Of a stretch of 64,000 bases of DNA, positions 1-12,644 are shown piece by piece. The DNA is from Sipunculus nudus (lineage: Eukaryota; Annelida; Sipuncula; Golfingiida; Sipunculidae). The number at the start of each line of letters is the position of its first letter. Positions within the stretch are counted from its first letter, which is position 1. The stretch covers positions 6,594,576 through 6,658,575 of the forward strand of contig CM049309.1 in the NCBI GenBank assembly GCA_026874595.1. The letters are read 5' to 3'. The notes under the pieces were generated by a model. The model made no database searches, was not told the DNA's origin, and was given only the letters and a program-made list of their open reading frames with translations. The position numbers were made by a program, and so were the translations under genes.

Positions 1-1318
1 TATATATATATATATATATATATATATTTGCCAACGGGTAAAATCAATCTTTTTGCACATTGTCTTAAATTTTTAGTCAATTTAGTTAATTTCCATTTCT
101 GCGGGCACTCTGCATGCTGACAATTTCAGGAAGTAGCTTGTGATTGTTAAAAAAGGGGTATCATTAAATAAATGAATGATAAATATATATCATATATTGA
201 ATACAAGTTTGTGTATTGGTACAATAGAAAACTAAATTATGACATATCCTGGAAGCGGTTATTGCTCAGAAATGTATGTGGGTTATTTATATTATGAAGA
301 TTAAAAACTATTGCAGATCTTTCAATAAACCCTCTTATTAATGGCTTAAATATTGGTCTATCCTCACCCATAATGGATATCGACATACGTATGTAACATT
401 AACAAACTCTTGACAAGTGAATCTACATTGAAGGTTGTATCGGGCCAATGCTGAAAACCTGCTAAGTTGCAAGGATACTATCTCTTGTTTGCTTGGCTGA
501 CGGTACATATAAATATCATCGTATAAAACAGGTTACTCTTCAATAAAAACGTGGCTCGATAATTTAATCAAGATATATCAGTGGTGTATCCAGGATATGA
601 ATACAGGGGACGCAGCATCAAATTCGAGGCCGAGGGTCTTTACCTCTTTTCTGCTAGTAAGTGATACATACATTTATATATATATATATATATATATATA
701 CAGTGAACATTGGAATTATATATATATGCGCCCCCCCCCCCCCCCCCCAAATAAATAAGCCACTTTATACGTGTATATAAGACAGTGTGTGCTGTTCGCG
801 GCTCAGCTGTGAATAATTCCTGGGAAACCCGGGGGAATTTTTCTGCTCAGATTATCTATCATTATTCCGGGAAATATTCATATTTGTGCATATTCATAAC
901 ACCCTGACATATTTGACAGTATAAGGTTCAATTGCTGGATTTGTATATACACCGTTTACTCAAGAGGGTTCGTTTAGCTTCCGTTCTCAGATTATTGAAA
1001 GCATATTTACTAGTATATACTAACAATATTATACATCACGTGCTTTATTAGGAAACAAGGAAACATTCGGCAAAACCAAGCGTCAGCCTATAAGGCTAAA
1101 TATATCATGTGAATTTCAAAGCTACATGATGTCATAAACAGCCAATCAGAAAGCGTTTGGATAAATAAATAACCACAAAATACAGACCGCAGCCCTTTAG
1201 CGTTCAGTCCACCGACATACAGTTTGGAAATATTGTAAGCAACCCCTAACAACAATATACATGCCGCAGCACTTTTAGTGTGTTAAATCAAGTCGGATAA
1301 CAGCTTACTTTCCCATTG
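1..1318. other. Upstream region of cGLR-1
   Basis: No gene seen. It begins in a TA microsatellite (1-26), has further TA tracts near 679-700 and 720-727, and a C run at about 729-748. Positions 585-640 resemble the end of a dispersed repeat. STAT-like palindromes are present at 818-827 (TTCCTGGGAA) and 865-873 (TTCCGGGAA). Next to them, at 832-841, is GGGGAATTTT, which is close to but not a full kB site. A CCAAT box lies at 1142-1146, at about the same distance from the start codon as in cGLR-2 and cGLR-3. Confidence 0.5.
1142..1220 (+). promoter_or_regulatory. Proximal promoter of cGLR-1 (CCAAT box, weakened TATA)
   Basis: GCCAATCAGAAAGCGTTT at 1141-1158 matches GCCAATCAGAAGACGTTTTG before cGLR-3. 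Where cGLR-2 and cGLR-3 have GGCATATATAACAG, this copy has only GACATACAG (about 1212-1220), so the TATA box appears degraded. The CCAAT-to-start distance (about 177 bases) is close to cGLR-2 (166) and cGLR-3 (171). The functional role is inferred from paralogue conservation. Confidence 0.45.
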
Positions 1319-1904
1319 ATGAAATATAGATATATATATATATGGAAATGTACATGGCCAGTGTATTCCGTAGACGGAGGGATGCAAGTGGACTACACAA
1401 CTGAACTTAATCTTTACTTCACTAATGAAGTTCAACCGAGCAGAGAAAATACGAAGAAATCCGTGGAGTTGGCGATCCCGTATGTTAAAGACATACTGAG
1501 TTATATCAATGAACAGGACAGACGTTTTAGGAAGGACTTGGTATGTGTTGGCAGGTACTGGCAGGGTCTCAAGGTCGACAAGGCTGATGAGTTTGACGTC
1601 AGTGTGGCTCTTGAATTCCCCGATCGTTTTAACTTAATTGGTGAATACTGCCCGCGATACCTTAAAGTTGACCCTCGCGACCCTAACCGGGTTGTCAAGA
1701 GCACTGTACCACTACCGGAGCCTGATAAGGGATACGCATACACAGAATATTCCAAACCTTATTTCCAGCTTTGGAGAAAATCTATAGATACCTTTGCTGA
1801 TGATTCTACAGATCTCATTGTGGATGGATTATTGGTGCCTCTTTTGGTACGAAACCGTTTCAAAGCACTGCTTAAACAAGCTGTACGCGACCTTGATATG
1901 AGAA
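1319..1904 (+). CDS. cGLR-1 exon 1 (nucleotidyltransferase core)
   Basis: Ends at GATATGAGAA before the donor GTGAGT, leaving phase 1 as in the other copies. It holds the alpha-helical spine (TTELNLYF...SRENTKKSVELAIPYVKDILSYI), the altered GRYWQGL motif and the EFDV pair. A linker rich in Pro and Asp precedes VPLLVRNRFKALLKQAV. Confidence 0.85.
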
Positions 1905-4900
1905 GTGAGTGTAATTTGTAATTTTTGTTAACTCATTCTTATGTAGATATTCAAAAGTATAAATAATAATGTCATAGGTAATGAGTCAAACTGATTTAAT
2001 CCACTCCGCTATATAAGATGCAAGGTCCACGGTCCGTTCCGCGGCAAAAATAGTTGATAACCATATAATTTGTAAGATTATTATTTTAGTTTAAACAGAG
2101 GATTTGAGTATTTGATTATATTTGTCTAAATCACATATACCATACATACACAATCTCTTATCAATGTATCCACAAGCATGTTCTATCGCTGCTCCCGAAG
2201 TGGCCGGGATAAATGGTGGTTATGATAGGGAACGGGCAATGTTTACCCAAGCTCCCCGCCACGCCTTAGCTAGGGGTTATTCACTCGTGTATTGTAAAGG
2301 TCCCACTTTCATGTAGCAATCACCCTGTCCATCTGTCCCTCCACAAATTCGTTTCCGAACTTCACATATATATTGCCAGCAAAACCCCTATCGATTTTGG
2401 GGTCATGGTGAAGGTCACTGTATCCTCTACTTTATAAAGATTATGAATGCATTTCAAGCCAGACTTTTCATCCCAAACCTTTCACTTTGCACATATACCT
2501 TACCTTCTAATAGGGGAAGAATTTTGATGAGGGGTCATCTGTCGAAAAATTTATTTCCCGATGATAAATGCAGTTTCGATTGATATATTAATATGCAAAT
2601 CAGTAGCTTAGATTCTTTGAGATCCATAGACACACCTAATTTGATGACAACCCATTAAGCCATTCCTGAGGAAGCTGACAATTAGTGTATATCTTTTTAA
2701 TTATTCGGGGGGGGGGTAAACAGGCTCCGTAACTCGAAGAATTTAGGTCCCAGTGACCTAATTTCCGGTTTCTGAGGAGACTTTTGAGGAACTCTCAGGA
2801 TGCAGAGGTCCATGATTCTAGGCATTATGGTTGCGATTTGTGCATTGTTAACGGACGGCCAGATGGACGATCAATGCATTAGTTATTTAGATACCGGAGC
2901 TTTGGTATCAAATATTCAGTTATTCTGGGGGTACTTAGAAGCCGCATGGCTCAATGGATATGCATAACAGAGGCTTTTTTCAGGTTTCCAAGGCGATTTT
3001 TCATAGACCTTACTGAATGTCCAGTTAAAAGAGTTGTGCCCTGTAAACGGACCTCTTTTGAAGGTCTCAAAAATAGAAGAAAAATATATGTAAAAATTGG
3101 AAAAATACAGGTGGCACCACAAATCTGCGGGAAATGACGAAACACTCCATTATCAATATGCATGCAAAGAATCATGGCGGTCAATGCAAGAGTTGTTCAG
3201 ATACTGGAGCCCTGTATCAATCTTTTTAATTATTCTGGTGGGTACTTCTGAGCCTTGTAGCTCGGAGGATATGGGTCACAGAGACCTTATTTCAAGTTTC
3301 CAATGGGATTTTTCATGGACCTCCCTGGATGTCAAGTAAGAAGATTCAAGGTCCAGGGGTTACCATATGTGCCAGGTTAACGGACGGACGGAAGGACGAG
3401 TGATCGCTATAGCTCAGGTCACTTTCAGTCAGCTGAGCTAAAAATTATGTGCACGCATTTTAAGTTTTCCCCAAACCGTTCATCTTTCACTCATGGACCA
3501 CCTAAACAATAAGGGGAAACCATATTGATTTTGACATCAACAGGTTAAAGAAAAGGTCACAGGACTAACCTATTGATTTATATACTGACCAAGCTTACAG
3601 TTTAATACATCCGATGTAATTATGCCTCCGTAGCTTATGATTCTCAACTCCTATATCTTGAACTTCATTCACAACTGTCACTTATTCAAACATTTAAACC
3701 TTTGTTCAGATGTTCAAATACAGTCTAGATTTAGTTTCCCGCTGTCTCTACATGTAATCACGTATTATATATATATATATATATTTTTCAAGCATCACTC
3801 AGCCCGCACTGAATGTCTATGGGCCTTTTTCTCAGGAGAGTAGCCATTCACTGCGCTTCGGCCTTGAAAAATCAGTTCGGCAAAGTCAATACAAAAGGCC
3901 TCACTAAAACCTCCTGGAGGGTCTTATTGTTAGATACAAGTAAAGAGTAATGGCGAATTGAATGGACGATTCCGTGTCATATAGATCGTTCATGTTTGAT
4001 GGGGTATACAGAAATTGAACAACACATTTTTTTATATATAATATCTATTTTGTATACACAAAAGTCTAGTGTTTTCATCGTAATTTTGGTATTCACCCTG
4101 GCGGCACTTGGCAGGTTGTGATGTTGCTAGCTGTTGATGGGATCGTTCGCCACTCTGGAGTGTTCCCGCTTGACACACAGTCACGTGGGACTGGGAATCC
4201 CCCCTTGCATGCTGGTTTGCTTGAGTTGAGGCTACTTCAGCCAGGGTGTTGGAGTAGTCGTGTTGCTTGTTATAAAATTTCACAGCAAGTTGATATCATA
4301 GCCGAAAACCACCCCGCTTAATTGTGATTTGTAGAAACAACTGTGAAACAAATAGCCTCCGAAGCCCTTTAGGACCGCCCTCTCTGAAGTATGACTGAGA
4401 GCCAGCCGCGATTGTGGTCAGCTTTGATTGTTGTTCACACATAACAGGCTGCTTCTAGTTAGTAATCACATTTGCTGTTGTTGAGCAATTCTACAATTTA
4501 CTCGTATGTCAAACAGCATGTCCATAACATCATCTAAGTTGATTAGTCACGGTAATGACGTATTGTTTCCCCCTTGCAATCACTGTACTCACTGGCCCGT
4601 AGCATGTACGCAGTAACCCGAAGCTTGTCAGGTGGAAGGTAGGTTGCGTAACAAACCTATCCTTTATGTATTCGTTTAATCATTTTATAATTTGATACAA
4701 ATTGAATTCTCCGGCATACAGATTTGCATGAAAATTCAAACTGCGCTAATACTGTTAAATGGAAAAAAAGCGCGAAAATTCAGAGGCCCCAAATTAACTA
4801 CTTCTACAGTACATATATATTTGATGCTCGGTCATTGTTGAACAGTTCAACTAGACCGTGGCCTTTTTTAGGAGATGAGTTGGCTACACATATAGATTGG

Positions 4901-5620
4901 ACTATATAGAACACTGAAAGACCTGCAGAATGGGCCTTACGTTTAAACTTGGGCTTCATAACTAACAGATAGATATCCATAAGGTTTGTATCAAACGTTT
5001 ATAACTTCCTTCACTTCTATATTACAGTGACTGTGGAGGTGTCACGAAAACCGAGTGGACCATCACTTACCATGTTTCTGAAACCGACCGATCATGACGT
5101 AATCAGCGTGGAATTTTCGCCAGTCTGGTTTTGCGGATTCAAAAAAAATCACGGATGGCCACGGCCAGACGCCAAATGGCCGTCTGAGGACAAAATACAG
5201 AAAATTGAAGATATTGGAATTAATCTTGTCGCAGAAAAGGAGTTTGCTTGGTTAGAGAGCTTCGCGGAATGCGAGAAAGAACTGGTGAAGGATATCGACA
5301 AAGATGGCGGATGTCGCAAAAAGTGTCATCGGATCATGAAGAGTCTGGCTCATAACGTCTGGTGTCCAGGACCAAAACCTGTTTTGTCTTCAGCTATTGT
5401 AAAGGTAAAATATTCGTTATGCTGTAACAAACACCTGTTTTTAATGTCTCATCTATCTCTTCTGTTCCCCATTGTTTCACACTGACCGGTTCCTTACAAA
5501 ACACTTTTGATTTTTGTGGTGATTGTAGTTGTCAGAGCCTCAATAAACAAAATATCACTGCATTAAACAAATGAGTGCATTGAAAAGGATAGAAGTTTCA
5601 CTTTTCTATGCACCATTACA

Positions 5621-5684
<64 letters not shown>

Positions 5685-8600
5685 CAATATAGGTTCATTA
5701 CCTTGCGTCAACAGAGGGCTCGATCCGTAAAACAGAGAGCATAGATAATGTAATATATATCAAACAGTCCGAGAGTTCAGCTCATGTTCGATTTATGACA
5801 CACTACGGTCCGTTTCGCCCAGAAGGCTCTTCAGGTGTGATTATGAGTACGGTGTGTTTACAACGCGTACCGGGTGCACAATTGGACTGGGGTGCGCTGG
5901 AGCGTATCGGATATGAGTTGCCTAATTGTTATCGAGGAGGAATTTGTTTTGGTGCCTGCATTTGCTTATTAATTCTGATCTTGTGTTTAGTATTGAACAT
6001 TTTCGTCTGGTTATGATGAATAGTTTTTCCCTATTTAAGTGACTAGTAGCGGTGGTCACTGGGGGTGTCATTTCAGGTGTTTGACACGTATTATTGCCCG
6101 TGTGTTCCGTCGCCAAACGATTGTTCTGGCGTCTTTGGCAACCAAGCAGTCTCATTCAGGGATATCCACCTTGTTTGTAAGAAACTGTTATATTTTTAAG
6201 CTGGAAACTCAATACTCATAAGTCAATAGCCAAATGTTAAATTTACGTTGTGGGAAAATTAGTGGAGTTCCGGAAACGAACGAATGGTTCCGAAGGGCGG
6301 TCATTCACGGTCCGCAGGTCTTATCAGCGGCATCTCTTTGTGCCACGGACTAACTAGGCTTTTGGCCCCGTCGAGCACATGGGACACAGACCGGACATGG
6401 ACTTGTGACTCGAATCGTATAAACTCCCTGCTTATACCTTGTGGGATATGTTGGACTCAATAGTCGAATTTGGAACCTGGAGTCTTCTGGAACCTGTGTG
6501 TTATCAGGTCTTGCCTGGGGTGATTGCGCTGGCCTAGCAGATGGAAAACTAATGGGTTAATTGTCCATGGCTACATTCGGGGCTACAGAGGTGTCTGTAC
6601 TGGCCAATTTACACATTTCCTCCTATCAAGTTGGCCTATTAGAAATATTTCAAATTAAAACCGATAATGATCTTAAACATACACACACATGCAAGAAGGG
6701 AGCTGGTAGTCTTGGCCCAGCAGCGGCACACAAGTGTACATCTTATACTACACATTATATACAGCGGTCTGGTTGCAGAAGCGGGTCCAGGAGGGGGGTC
6801 CAGGGGGTCCGGACCCCCCTTTTTCACCCGAAGCAACCTTTTTTAAGGGGATTTAGACGTAATTATGCGGCCTGGATCCCCCCTTTTTCCAGACCTGATG
6901 ACTTTTTTTTAGGATTTTCATTTGTCCTCCTGGGTTGGACCCCCCCCCCCACCTTTTCCTAAATCCTGGATCCGCCCCTGGGTTGCATTGCAGTACTGCA
7001 AACCAGACCACACAGGCAACCAGACTAGTAGTGTTTTAGACCATGTTGCCTGTACATGCAGGTTAATGTTCCCAAGGAGTTTACAATCCCTTTAAACTCC
7101 TAGATGTTACTAAGAACTGGGCCTGATCGTGGAGTGCGTGGGTTCCTGAATTTTGAATGATATATGTTATTTTGGCCAAGGCATGCCCCTAATTATTATA
7201 TATATTATTACTATTATTATTATTATTATTATTATTTGGCAAATACATATAATGGTCTGGTTGGGAATCTGGTAATCTGTTTATACAGGTACCCGATTGG
7301 CCTAGTTGATCTGTTAATCTGTTTATCTGTTAATTAATCAGATTTATATAAATGTTCTCCTGAGAAACTGTAAACTATGTCAATGTAAATGAATGTTACC
7401 TCATTTGTTAGTAAAAAATCTTCATAATGTTTGATGAGTAGGGAAGTCAAGATATATACACACTTTATAATGTCAGGTGTCCTTTGGAGCCAATTTAATC
7501 AAAAGAAGAACGGTTCATTTTAGACTTGATAAGGTCTTAACAATGACACAACGACTCCAGAACATTTCACAATAGAATTAAATGTAAGTTCTGACAGCTG
7601 TATTCTTATTATCTAAAATGAAATGGAATTCCAGAAATCATTAAACTTAAATGAATTTCATGCTTATTAATAGGAGTGAATACAAGAAATTTAACTGAGC
7701 GTTACATTATATACAACAAATATATATATATATATATATATGCAAATTAATATAATTATAACCATGCTGTTATGATGAGCTACAGCTTATCTTATATATT
7801 ATATATTATAATAATATGTAAGTTTTTTCCCTTTATTAAAAGTGTTTCTTTTGCAGCGGTCACCTGCAAAGAATATTTTAAATATTTTAGTGAATTTGCA
7901 ATTTGTGGTCATTTTCTTCTATTATGGGAATGTTTAAAAGTTAATCTGACAGGTTTGAGGGTTATCTTCGCCCAAATGTTAACATGGTTAAACAGCCAGT
8001 GATCCAACAATATAATTCTACAACTTTGATACACAAAGGTACTTGTCCAAGGCAGAGTTCCGCAAAAGTAAAAGTCCTCAGGCGGATATCAGCACAACAG
8101 GCAGGCCTTTTAAGGAAATGTTTGTCAAGGATATTAACAATAGATTGATAAAAACTGTTTACACAATTTTTAGTGGCAATTATGTACCAGATATATTGTA
8201 TTCAGTCAAAGTTCTACTTGTCCATATTGATGGAGTAGTAGTTCATGTGTCAAACATACCTAATTAGGTGGTCTCTGGGAGTTTATAGTAGGATGTGTAC
8301 AGCTAGCTGATTTGAAAATGTCATATTTCCTTCATATAGAATAGTTGTGAAGAAGAAAAAAAGGCCAGACCGTTGTTCACTCATGAAACAACACAAACAT
8401 TAGTACTTGGATATGTGGTAAATAACATTTGAATCATTCAAATGGATTCATATACCTAATCTTGAACATTCAGGCAGGTAAAATTATAACAATAGGAAAT
8501 AAATTTGATTTATTTTACGAATAAAAAAGTGAGGTACTGGCCTCTGCGGCCCAGGGGTAGAGCGCAAGACTCAAAGCCGGGAGATGGTGGGTACGAATCT

Positions 8601-9212
8601 CAGCCTAGGCAGAGAGGATTTTCACGGTCGGACTAGATGAGTCATTTTAAAAAAAGCAGTCATTTTAATTCGTTTAACTCGTTATGACCTCTGGAAACTT
8701 CTTATATTGCTATAGTTTCATTCTACTTTTAGTGCAGGACACTTAATGCACCAATGACGTCCTTTAATTTTGTTACTTTTTTATATCATCCTCTCCCACC
8801 TCATACTTATATACAATAAGGACCCCCCTCCCCCTAAAAAAATGGATCCGCCCCCGTCACTGTATATATATTCAGAATTTTTTTTAAAGTTTATTTATTT
8901 AATTATTTACATAAAAAATTATTTAAATTTAATTTTTCCCCACAGACTGTATGGTTCTGGGAGTGTGAGAAGCACCCTGACGCAGGAGAATGGAGCGAGA
9001 AGATGTTGCTGGCAAGGTGCAAAGATCTCACAACGAGGCTGCTCCAGGGCCTCAGGCAGCGCCATCTCTCGGCATACTTTTACCCTGGCGTCAATCTCCT
9101 GAAGGATAAAGAGGAAGAAAAGCTTGACGTCGTTATTTCCAGCATTGAGAGGTTCATGTCTGATCCAGTGTTTTATCTGAGAGGTGGACCAACGACAAAA
9201 TGCCATACTTAA
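1319..9212 (+). CDS. cGLR-1: cGAS/Mab-21-like nucleotidyltransferase, probable pseudoenzyme
   Basis: Three exons: 1319-1904, 5028-5404 and 8946-9212, joined in phases 1 and 0, give 409 residues. The fold family is clear from the aligned motifs: WQGLK followed by EFDV (E91, D93), GWPRPD, FAECEKELVKDIDKDGGCRKKCH and VWFWECEKHP...YFYP. Family members join NTPs into cyclic nucleotides after binding nucleic acid. This copy departs at two catalytic spots. The GS motif reads GRY (Ser to Arg, residue 79), and the third acid is Glu (SVEFS, residue 224) where paralogues have SVDFA. It may be catalytically dead yet still bind ligand. The ATG at 1319 follows a TTG; ATG 1382 is an alternative, because the paralogues' MYKPVYS start is shifted here by one base. 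Introns of 3.1 and 3.5 kb are much longer than in the paralogues and full of repeats. Confidence 0.82.
1905..5027 (+). other. cGLR-1 intron 1 (repeat-rich)
   Basis: A 3.1 kb intron with GTGAGT donor and TTCTATATTACAG acceptor. It holds reverse-oriented pieces of the 46.7-47.4 kb repeat (about 2310-2550 and 3470-3560) and three tandem degenerate copies of an element also found at 47.65-47.97 kb (2700-3440). A TA tract lies at 3766-3785. No coding sequence is supported; the short open frames inside repeats are by-products. Confidence 0.6.
2700..3440 (+). repeat. Dispersed repeat, three tandem degenerate units
   Basis: Units near 2700-2880, 2885-3060 and 3105-3440 share the order: ATACYGGAGC, TTATTCTGGGGGTACTT, AGCTCRGAGGATATGGGTC, TTTCATGGACCT, TTAACGGACGGACGGA. 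The third unit ends CAGTCAGCTGAGCTAAAAA. The same sequence recurs at about 47655-47975, so this is an interspersed family, probably a non-autonomous retroelement. The class is not determined. Confidence 0.6.
5028..5404 (+). CDS. cGLR-1 exon 2 (third acidic residue, CRKKCH motif)
   Basis: Starts after ATATTACAG with TGACTGTGGAGG, completing a split codon, and ends ATTGTAAAG before GTAAAA. It is six bases shorter than in the paralogues around FCGFKKNHGWPR. SVEFS replaces SVDFA. GGCRKKCHRIMKSL and WCPGPKPVLSS are intact. Confidence 0.85.
5622..5681. repeat. TA microsatellite
   Basis: About 30 uninterrupted TA units, followed by a short unique segment containing ACGGTCCGTTTCGCCC and CTCTTCAGGTGTG. 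A related segment adjoins TA tracts at 12.9 and 25.0 kb. Confidence 0.95.
6775..6981. repeat. Dispersed repeat ending GGATCCGCCCCTGG
   Basis: About 200 bases of pyrimidine-rich blocks (GGACCCCCC, CTTTTTCACCCGAAGCAACC, GACTTTTTTTTAGG, GGGTTGGACCCCCC) ending CCTGGATCCGCCCCTGG. Relatives lie at 11.3-11.5 kb (reverse) and 17.45-17.59 kb, with fragments near 8.82 and 11.96 kb. Open frames across these repeats are not genes. Confidence 0.7.
8540..8617 (+). repeat. tRNA-derived SINE or tRNA pseudogene
   Basis: CCTCTGC at the 5' side can pair with GCAGAG at the 3' side, as in an acceptor stem. GGCCCAGGGGTAGAGCGC resembles a D-arm/A-box and GGTACGAATCT a degenerate B-box. The T stem does not pair well and no clean anticodon arm is visible, so a functional tRNA is unlikely. 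Confidence 0.4.
8946..9212 (+). CDS. cGLR-1 exon 3 (C-terminal domain)
   Basis: Starts after TTTTTCCCCACAG with ACT GTA TGG TTC, so TVWFWEC replaces NVWFWEC. It continues LTTRLLQGLRQRHLSAYFYPGVNLL and ends in GGPTTKCHT, a longer tail than the paralogues' YLRRNS or YLRRSS. The stop codon is at 9210-9212. Confidence 0.83.
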   Translation, partial: TVWFWECEKHPDAGEWSEKMLLARCKDLTTRLLQGLRQRHLSAYFYPGVNLLKDKEEEKLDVVISSIERFMSDPVFYLRGGPTTKCHT

Positions 9213-11294
9213 TGCTTAACGGTACAATGAACAGATAATAATATGCATATTATCTCATACACACTAATAGCTGAAAAACTAAAACTGTGTGAATACAAAA
9301 GTTTCTCAGCTAAACCATCCCGGCGCTTTATCTCCCGATTCACCTGTTTTAGACGTTGTTTGGTTAACAAAATCAACGTGTGTCTGTTTACTATAACAAG
9401 ACTGCGTGACAAGAGCTAGAGGTCCGATCCTACGCATCCACGACGACTCTCAGACACTGAGAAGAAACATGGAGGAAGGAACATTTGGAGAAATACCGGG
9501 TTTGAAACTTAATTAACCCGGTTGACGAATTGTGTTATGGTCGCGCCCGGTGAAAACCTATTTCCTTTTGTGCACAAAAGAAAGTAAACCGAAAAAAATA
9601 TTGGCAGATACTGTAATATTTTAAAAAGAAAATACTCAAATACAACTCGGGGACATGTTGGTATTATGAAGAAATTAATGTGTTTTAATTTATCTATAAC
9701 AACATTAATTATCATGTGTAACAAAACGTAATGTTTGCACAAAGTTTGGAAATTCAGAAAATTATTTTTATTATATCGTTTTGTGATGAGACGAGCAGTG
9801 GATTTTAAACCCTCAGTTTTACACATTGAAATACGTGACTGAAAGAATACAGGACCGGATATATAGCACATACAGTTTTTGTTTTCGTCATTCAAACCCT
9901 TGAAGAATGTATCTCGCAGTCATGCAATATAAAAGAATGAATGGAATTTTAAAGCACATCAGTGACTCTGGATGATGGAGATACTATGTAAAATAAATGT
10001 CTTAATTCAGAAAAAAATACTAATACGTACAGGGAACAATTGTAAAAATTAAATGTTATGTTTCATTTGTGTTTCATATATACATATATATATATATGAA
10101 TTTGAAGAATTAGTTTCTAATTTTCCAGATGATATACTATATACTTAATGCATGCTATATACTAAATGTATATGAATATATACTTCAGAAATCATACATG
10201 AGAAACACAATATTTTATAGACATAAAAAGTAATGGCTGATTTTTGTTGAAGGTTTATTGAAATCGTGAAACAATAAAGGAATGTAACAATTAAGCATGG
10301 GTTTGGCTATTAATCATAAACAGTTTTTTTGTGGTTATCATCATTTTATTTTATAATTATAAAATAGCACATGTAAATTCTCATATTTATTCGTATAACG
10401 AGAATAGGACCGGTTCATTATTTTGCACATGTAGACCCGTTTAGTTTCATTCCAATTGCGAAAGATGGCGCTGCAAGTTCAACTACTGGAAACAACGTGG
10501 CGTGCCTTCTGACAGATAGCGCTGCGACAGATTCTTTATAAAAAATTATGTTAATTCTGCAGGATACAGAGGGAAATTTGGAAAAAATAACTCCCTTGGG
10601 ATCAATACACTATGAATCTTTCTTTATGCCCAAAAGGGGTTTCCGTGAAAAGGTACAGTGGTACCACCCTCAGCTTAGATTAGGTAATTCATTTATTCAC
10701 CGTAAGTGTGCGAGATGTATGGTTGCTCAAACAAGAGAAATAGACAAAATGTACTATAAGATAAAATAAACACGCATGTATAACTGACTGTTGGAAGTAG
10801 AATGTAATATAAACCTGAACGGTTAGGGATCGACCCATATAGAGGAGGGATAAACCTTAATTCACGCTTACCACACCACACACGTTCGATTGAGCTGTAT
10901 TATAAAATAAGAAATAAATACAGTAGAGAACGAGATCCGAATTGTAAATGACAAACCTGGCAGAAAGTAACGACAACATAAATAAAAATTATTCATATTA
11001 TTATTAACTGTTAATATTTTATCACTCATGCCCGGGGAAAGGTTTGAAGGACAAATAAAATTTAAATTAAAATCAGAGTATTTTACTCTATTCGTTGTTA
11101 ATTTGAAATTAGAAAATGTTCAGAGGCCCATATCCCCCGCCAAATAGCTTTGGCTGATATAATTGCGTGAGAAATTCGACAAAATTACCAAATGCAGAAT
11201 TCATAAAATCTTAGAGTTAACAAAGAATGAATATAAACTCCATAAGGTGAGAACACATGCCTTGTTAATTAGTGGATCCTGTTGACAATTTTTG

Positions 11295-11515
11295 AGAATT
11301 TAATTTTTTAAAATTTTGGGGGGGGGGGGTCCAAACCAGGAAGTCTAAGGAAACACCTAAAAAATTGTTCCCAGGTCCGGAAAAGGGGGAGGGGGGGTCA
11401 GGGTCGCTGAATTTTGTCTGAAACTGTTTAAAAGGCTGCTTCAGCTGAAAAGGGGGGGGGGGGGAGTCCGGTACCCCTTGAACCCCCCCCCCCCCTCCCC
11501 CGGTTCCGCTACTGC
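11295..11515 (-). repeat. Dispersed repeat (GGATCC family), reverse copy
   Basis: Reverse complement carries CCCCC blocks, CTTTTTCAGCTGAAGCAGCC, TTCCGGACCTGGGAACAATTTTTTAGG and GGTTTGGACCCCCC, matching the element at 6775-6981. Confidence 0.6.
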
Positions 11516-12644
11516 ACACATGAACATAAGGGAAAACCTTGAAAATTTCATAAAAGATAAAAAAAAAATCATTCAGGTGTGATTGAAACCTAATATGAAA
11601 TAATGACAATTAACATGCATTTGCCATAATAAGTGGGGATATGTGTAATAGTTGTTTTTGATAGTCTGAAACATGTATGAAATGTGTATAATTTTAAATT
11701 GATAAAGAAACACCATTCAAGTGTGACCAAAACTTAATAAGGTCATTAGACCCAAAGATATATTTGCCATATAAATTAGAAGTGGACACGAGGGACAGTT
11801 TAAGAGAAAAAAAAAATCCTGTCTCATATGGCATACTGTTTTGCCAATGCAGTTCTCCAAATGAGCCAGTGCTCTTTGGTTCATCCATGATAAGCACACC
11901 CCAGTCTTTGTGAGTTATTTAAAGCTATACAGGTGCGGATCACACAATGACACCCGTTGTCCACCCCCCCCCCCCCCCCCCACCCCCTTGCAAAAATATC
12001 CTGGATCCGCGCCTTGCTACATCAAGCTATGGACAGAGCCAGATCCACCCCATGCGGTGTCTATTATAATATCACACTCTACTCTCTACTGCTCTTCTCT
12101 CTACCATGTTATATAATATCTGAGACTGGCCACCAGTATAGGCCTACAGTGCTGAACAGTCTAAATAAACAACACAGCAGCCAGGTGCATTTGTACAATA
12201 TTATGATCGGCAGTACCTGCAAAGATGAATCTGTCTCAAAACTCAGGGATTTTATACTTCCCAAGTTCAATATAGTAATTCAGAAAATGGAATAACCAAA
12301 AGATCATCAACAGACCTAGCTGCAGTGCTTTACATTTAAGTAAATGTAATCATCTCCTCGAGAAACCCCACTAAAATATCATGTAGCCCGCACTCGCCCC
12401 GCCAAACAAATAGTTTTTTTTTTTTGCCCGCCCCGCCCCACAAAATCACGAAAAAGTCAGCCTGTGGGGTAGGGGCGGTTTGGGGCCCGCGCAGGGCTCT
12501 AGTTGACATCGATCGCCCGTCCCAAGCTTAGACAGGATAAAAACAACACCGTTGATCCTTTTTGCTGGCATGGGCCCAAAATTTGCCTTGATTTGTGTGC
12601 GATATATCGTATTGTTCTAGAGAGCAGTGTACAAACCACACGGC

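Larger units (their letters stand above)
5405..8945 (+). other. cGLR-1 intron 2 (repeat-rich)
   Basis: A 3.5 kb intron. Contents: TA microsatellite 5622-5681 followed by a microsatellite-associated element (about 5690-5850); a dispersed repeat with poly-C blocks ending GGATCCGCCCCTGG (about 6775-6981); an ATT tract (about 7195-7238); TA (7719-7741); a tRNA-like repeat (8540-8617); and a second GGATCCGCC repeat end (about 8820-8855). No gene is supported. Confidence 0.55.

Noticed and set aside
9509-9895. 128-residue minus-strand open frame
   Set aside because: AT-rich composition, no domain and no paralogue; probably chance.
11265-11609. 114-residue minus-strand open frame
   Set aside because: Runs through the poly-C blocks of a dispersed repeat.
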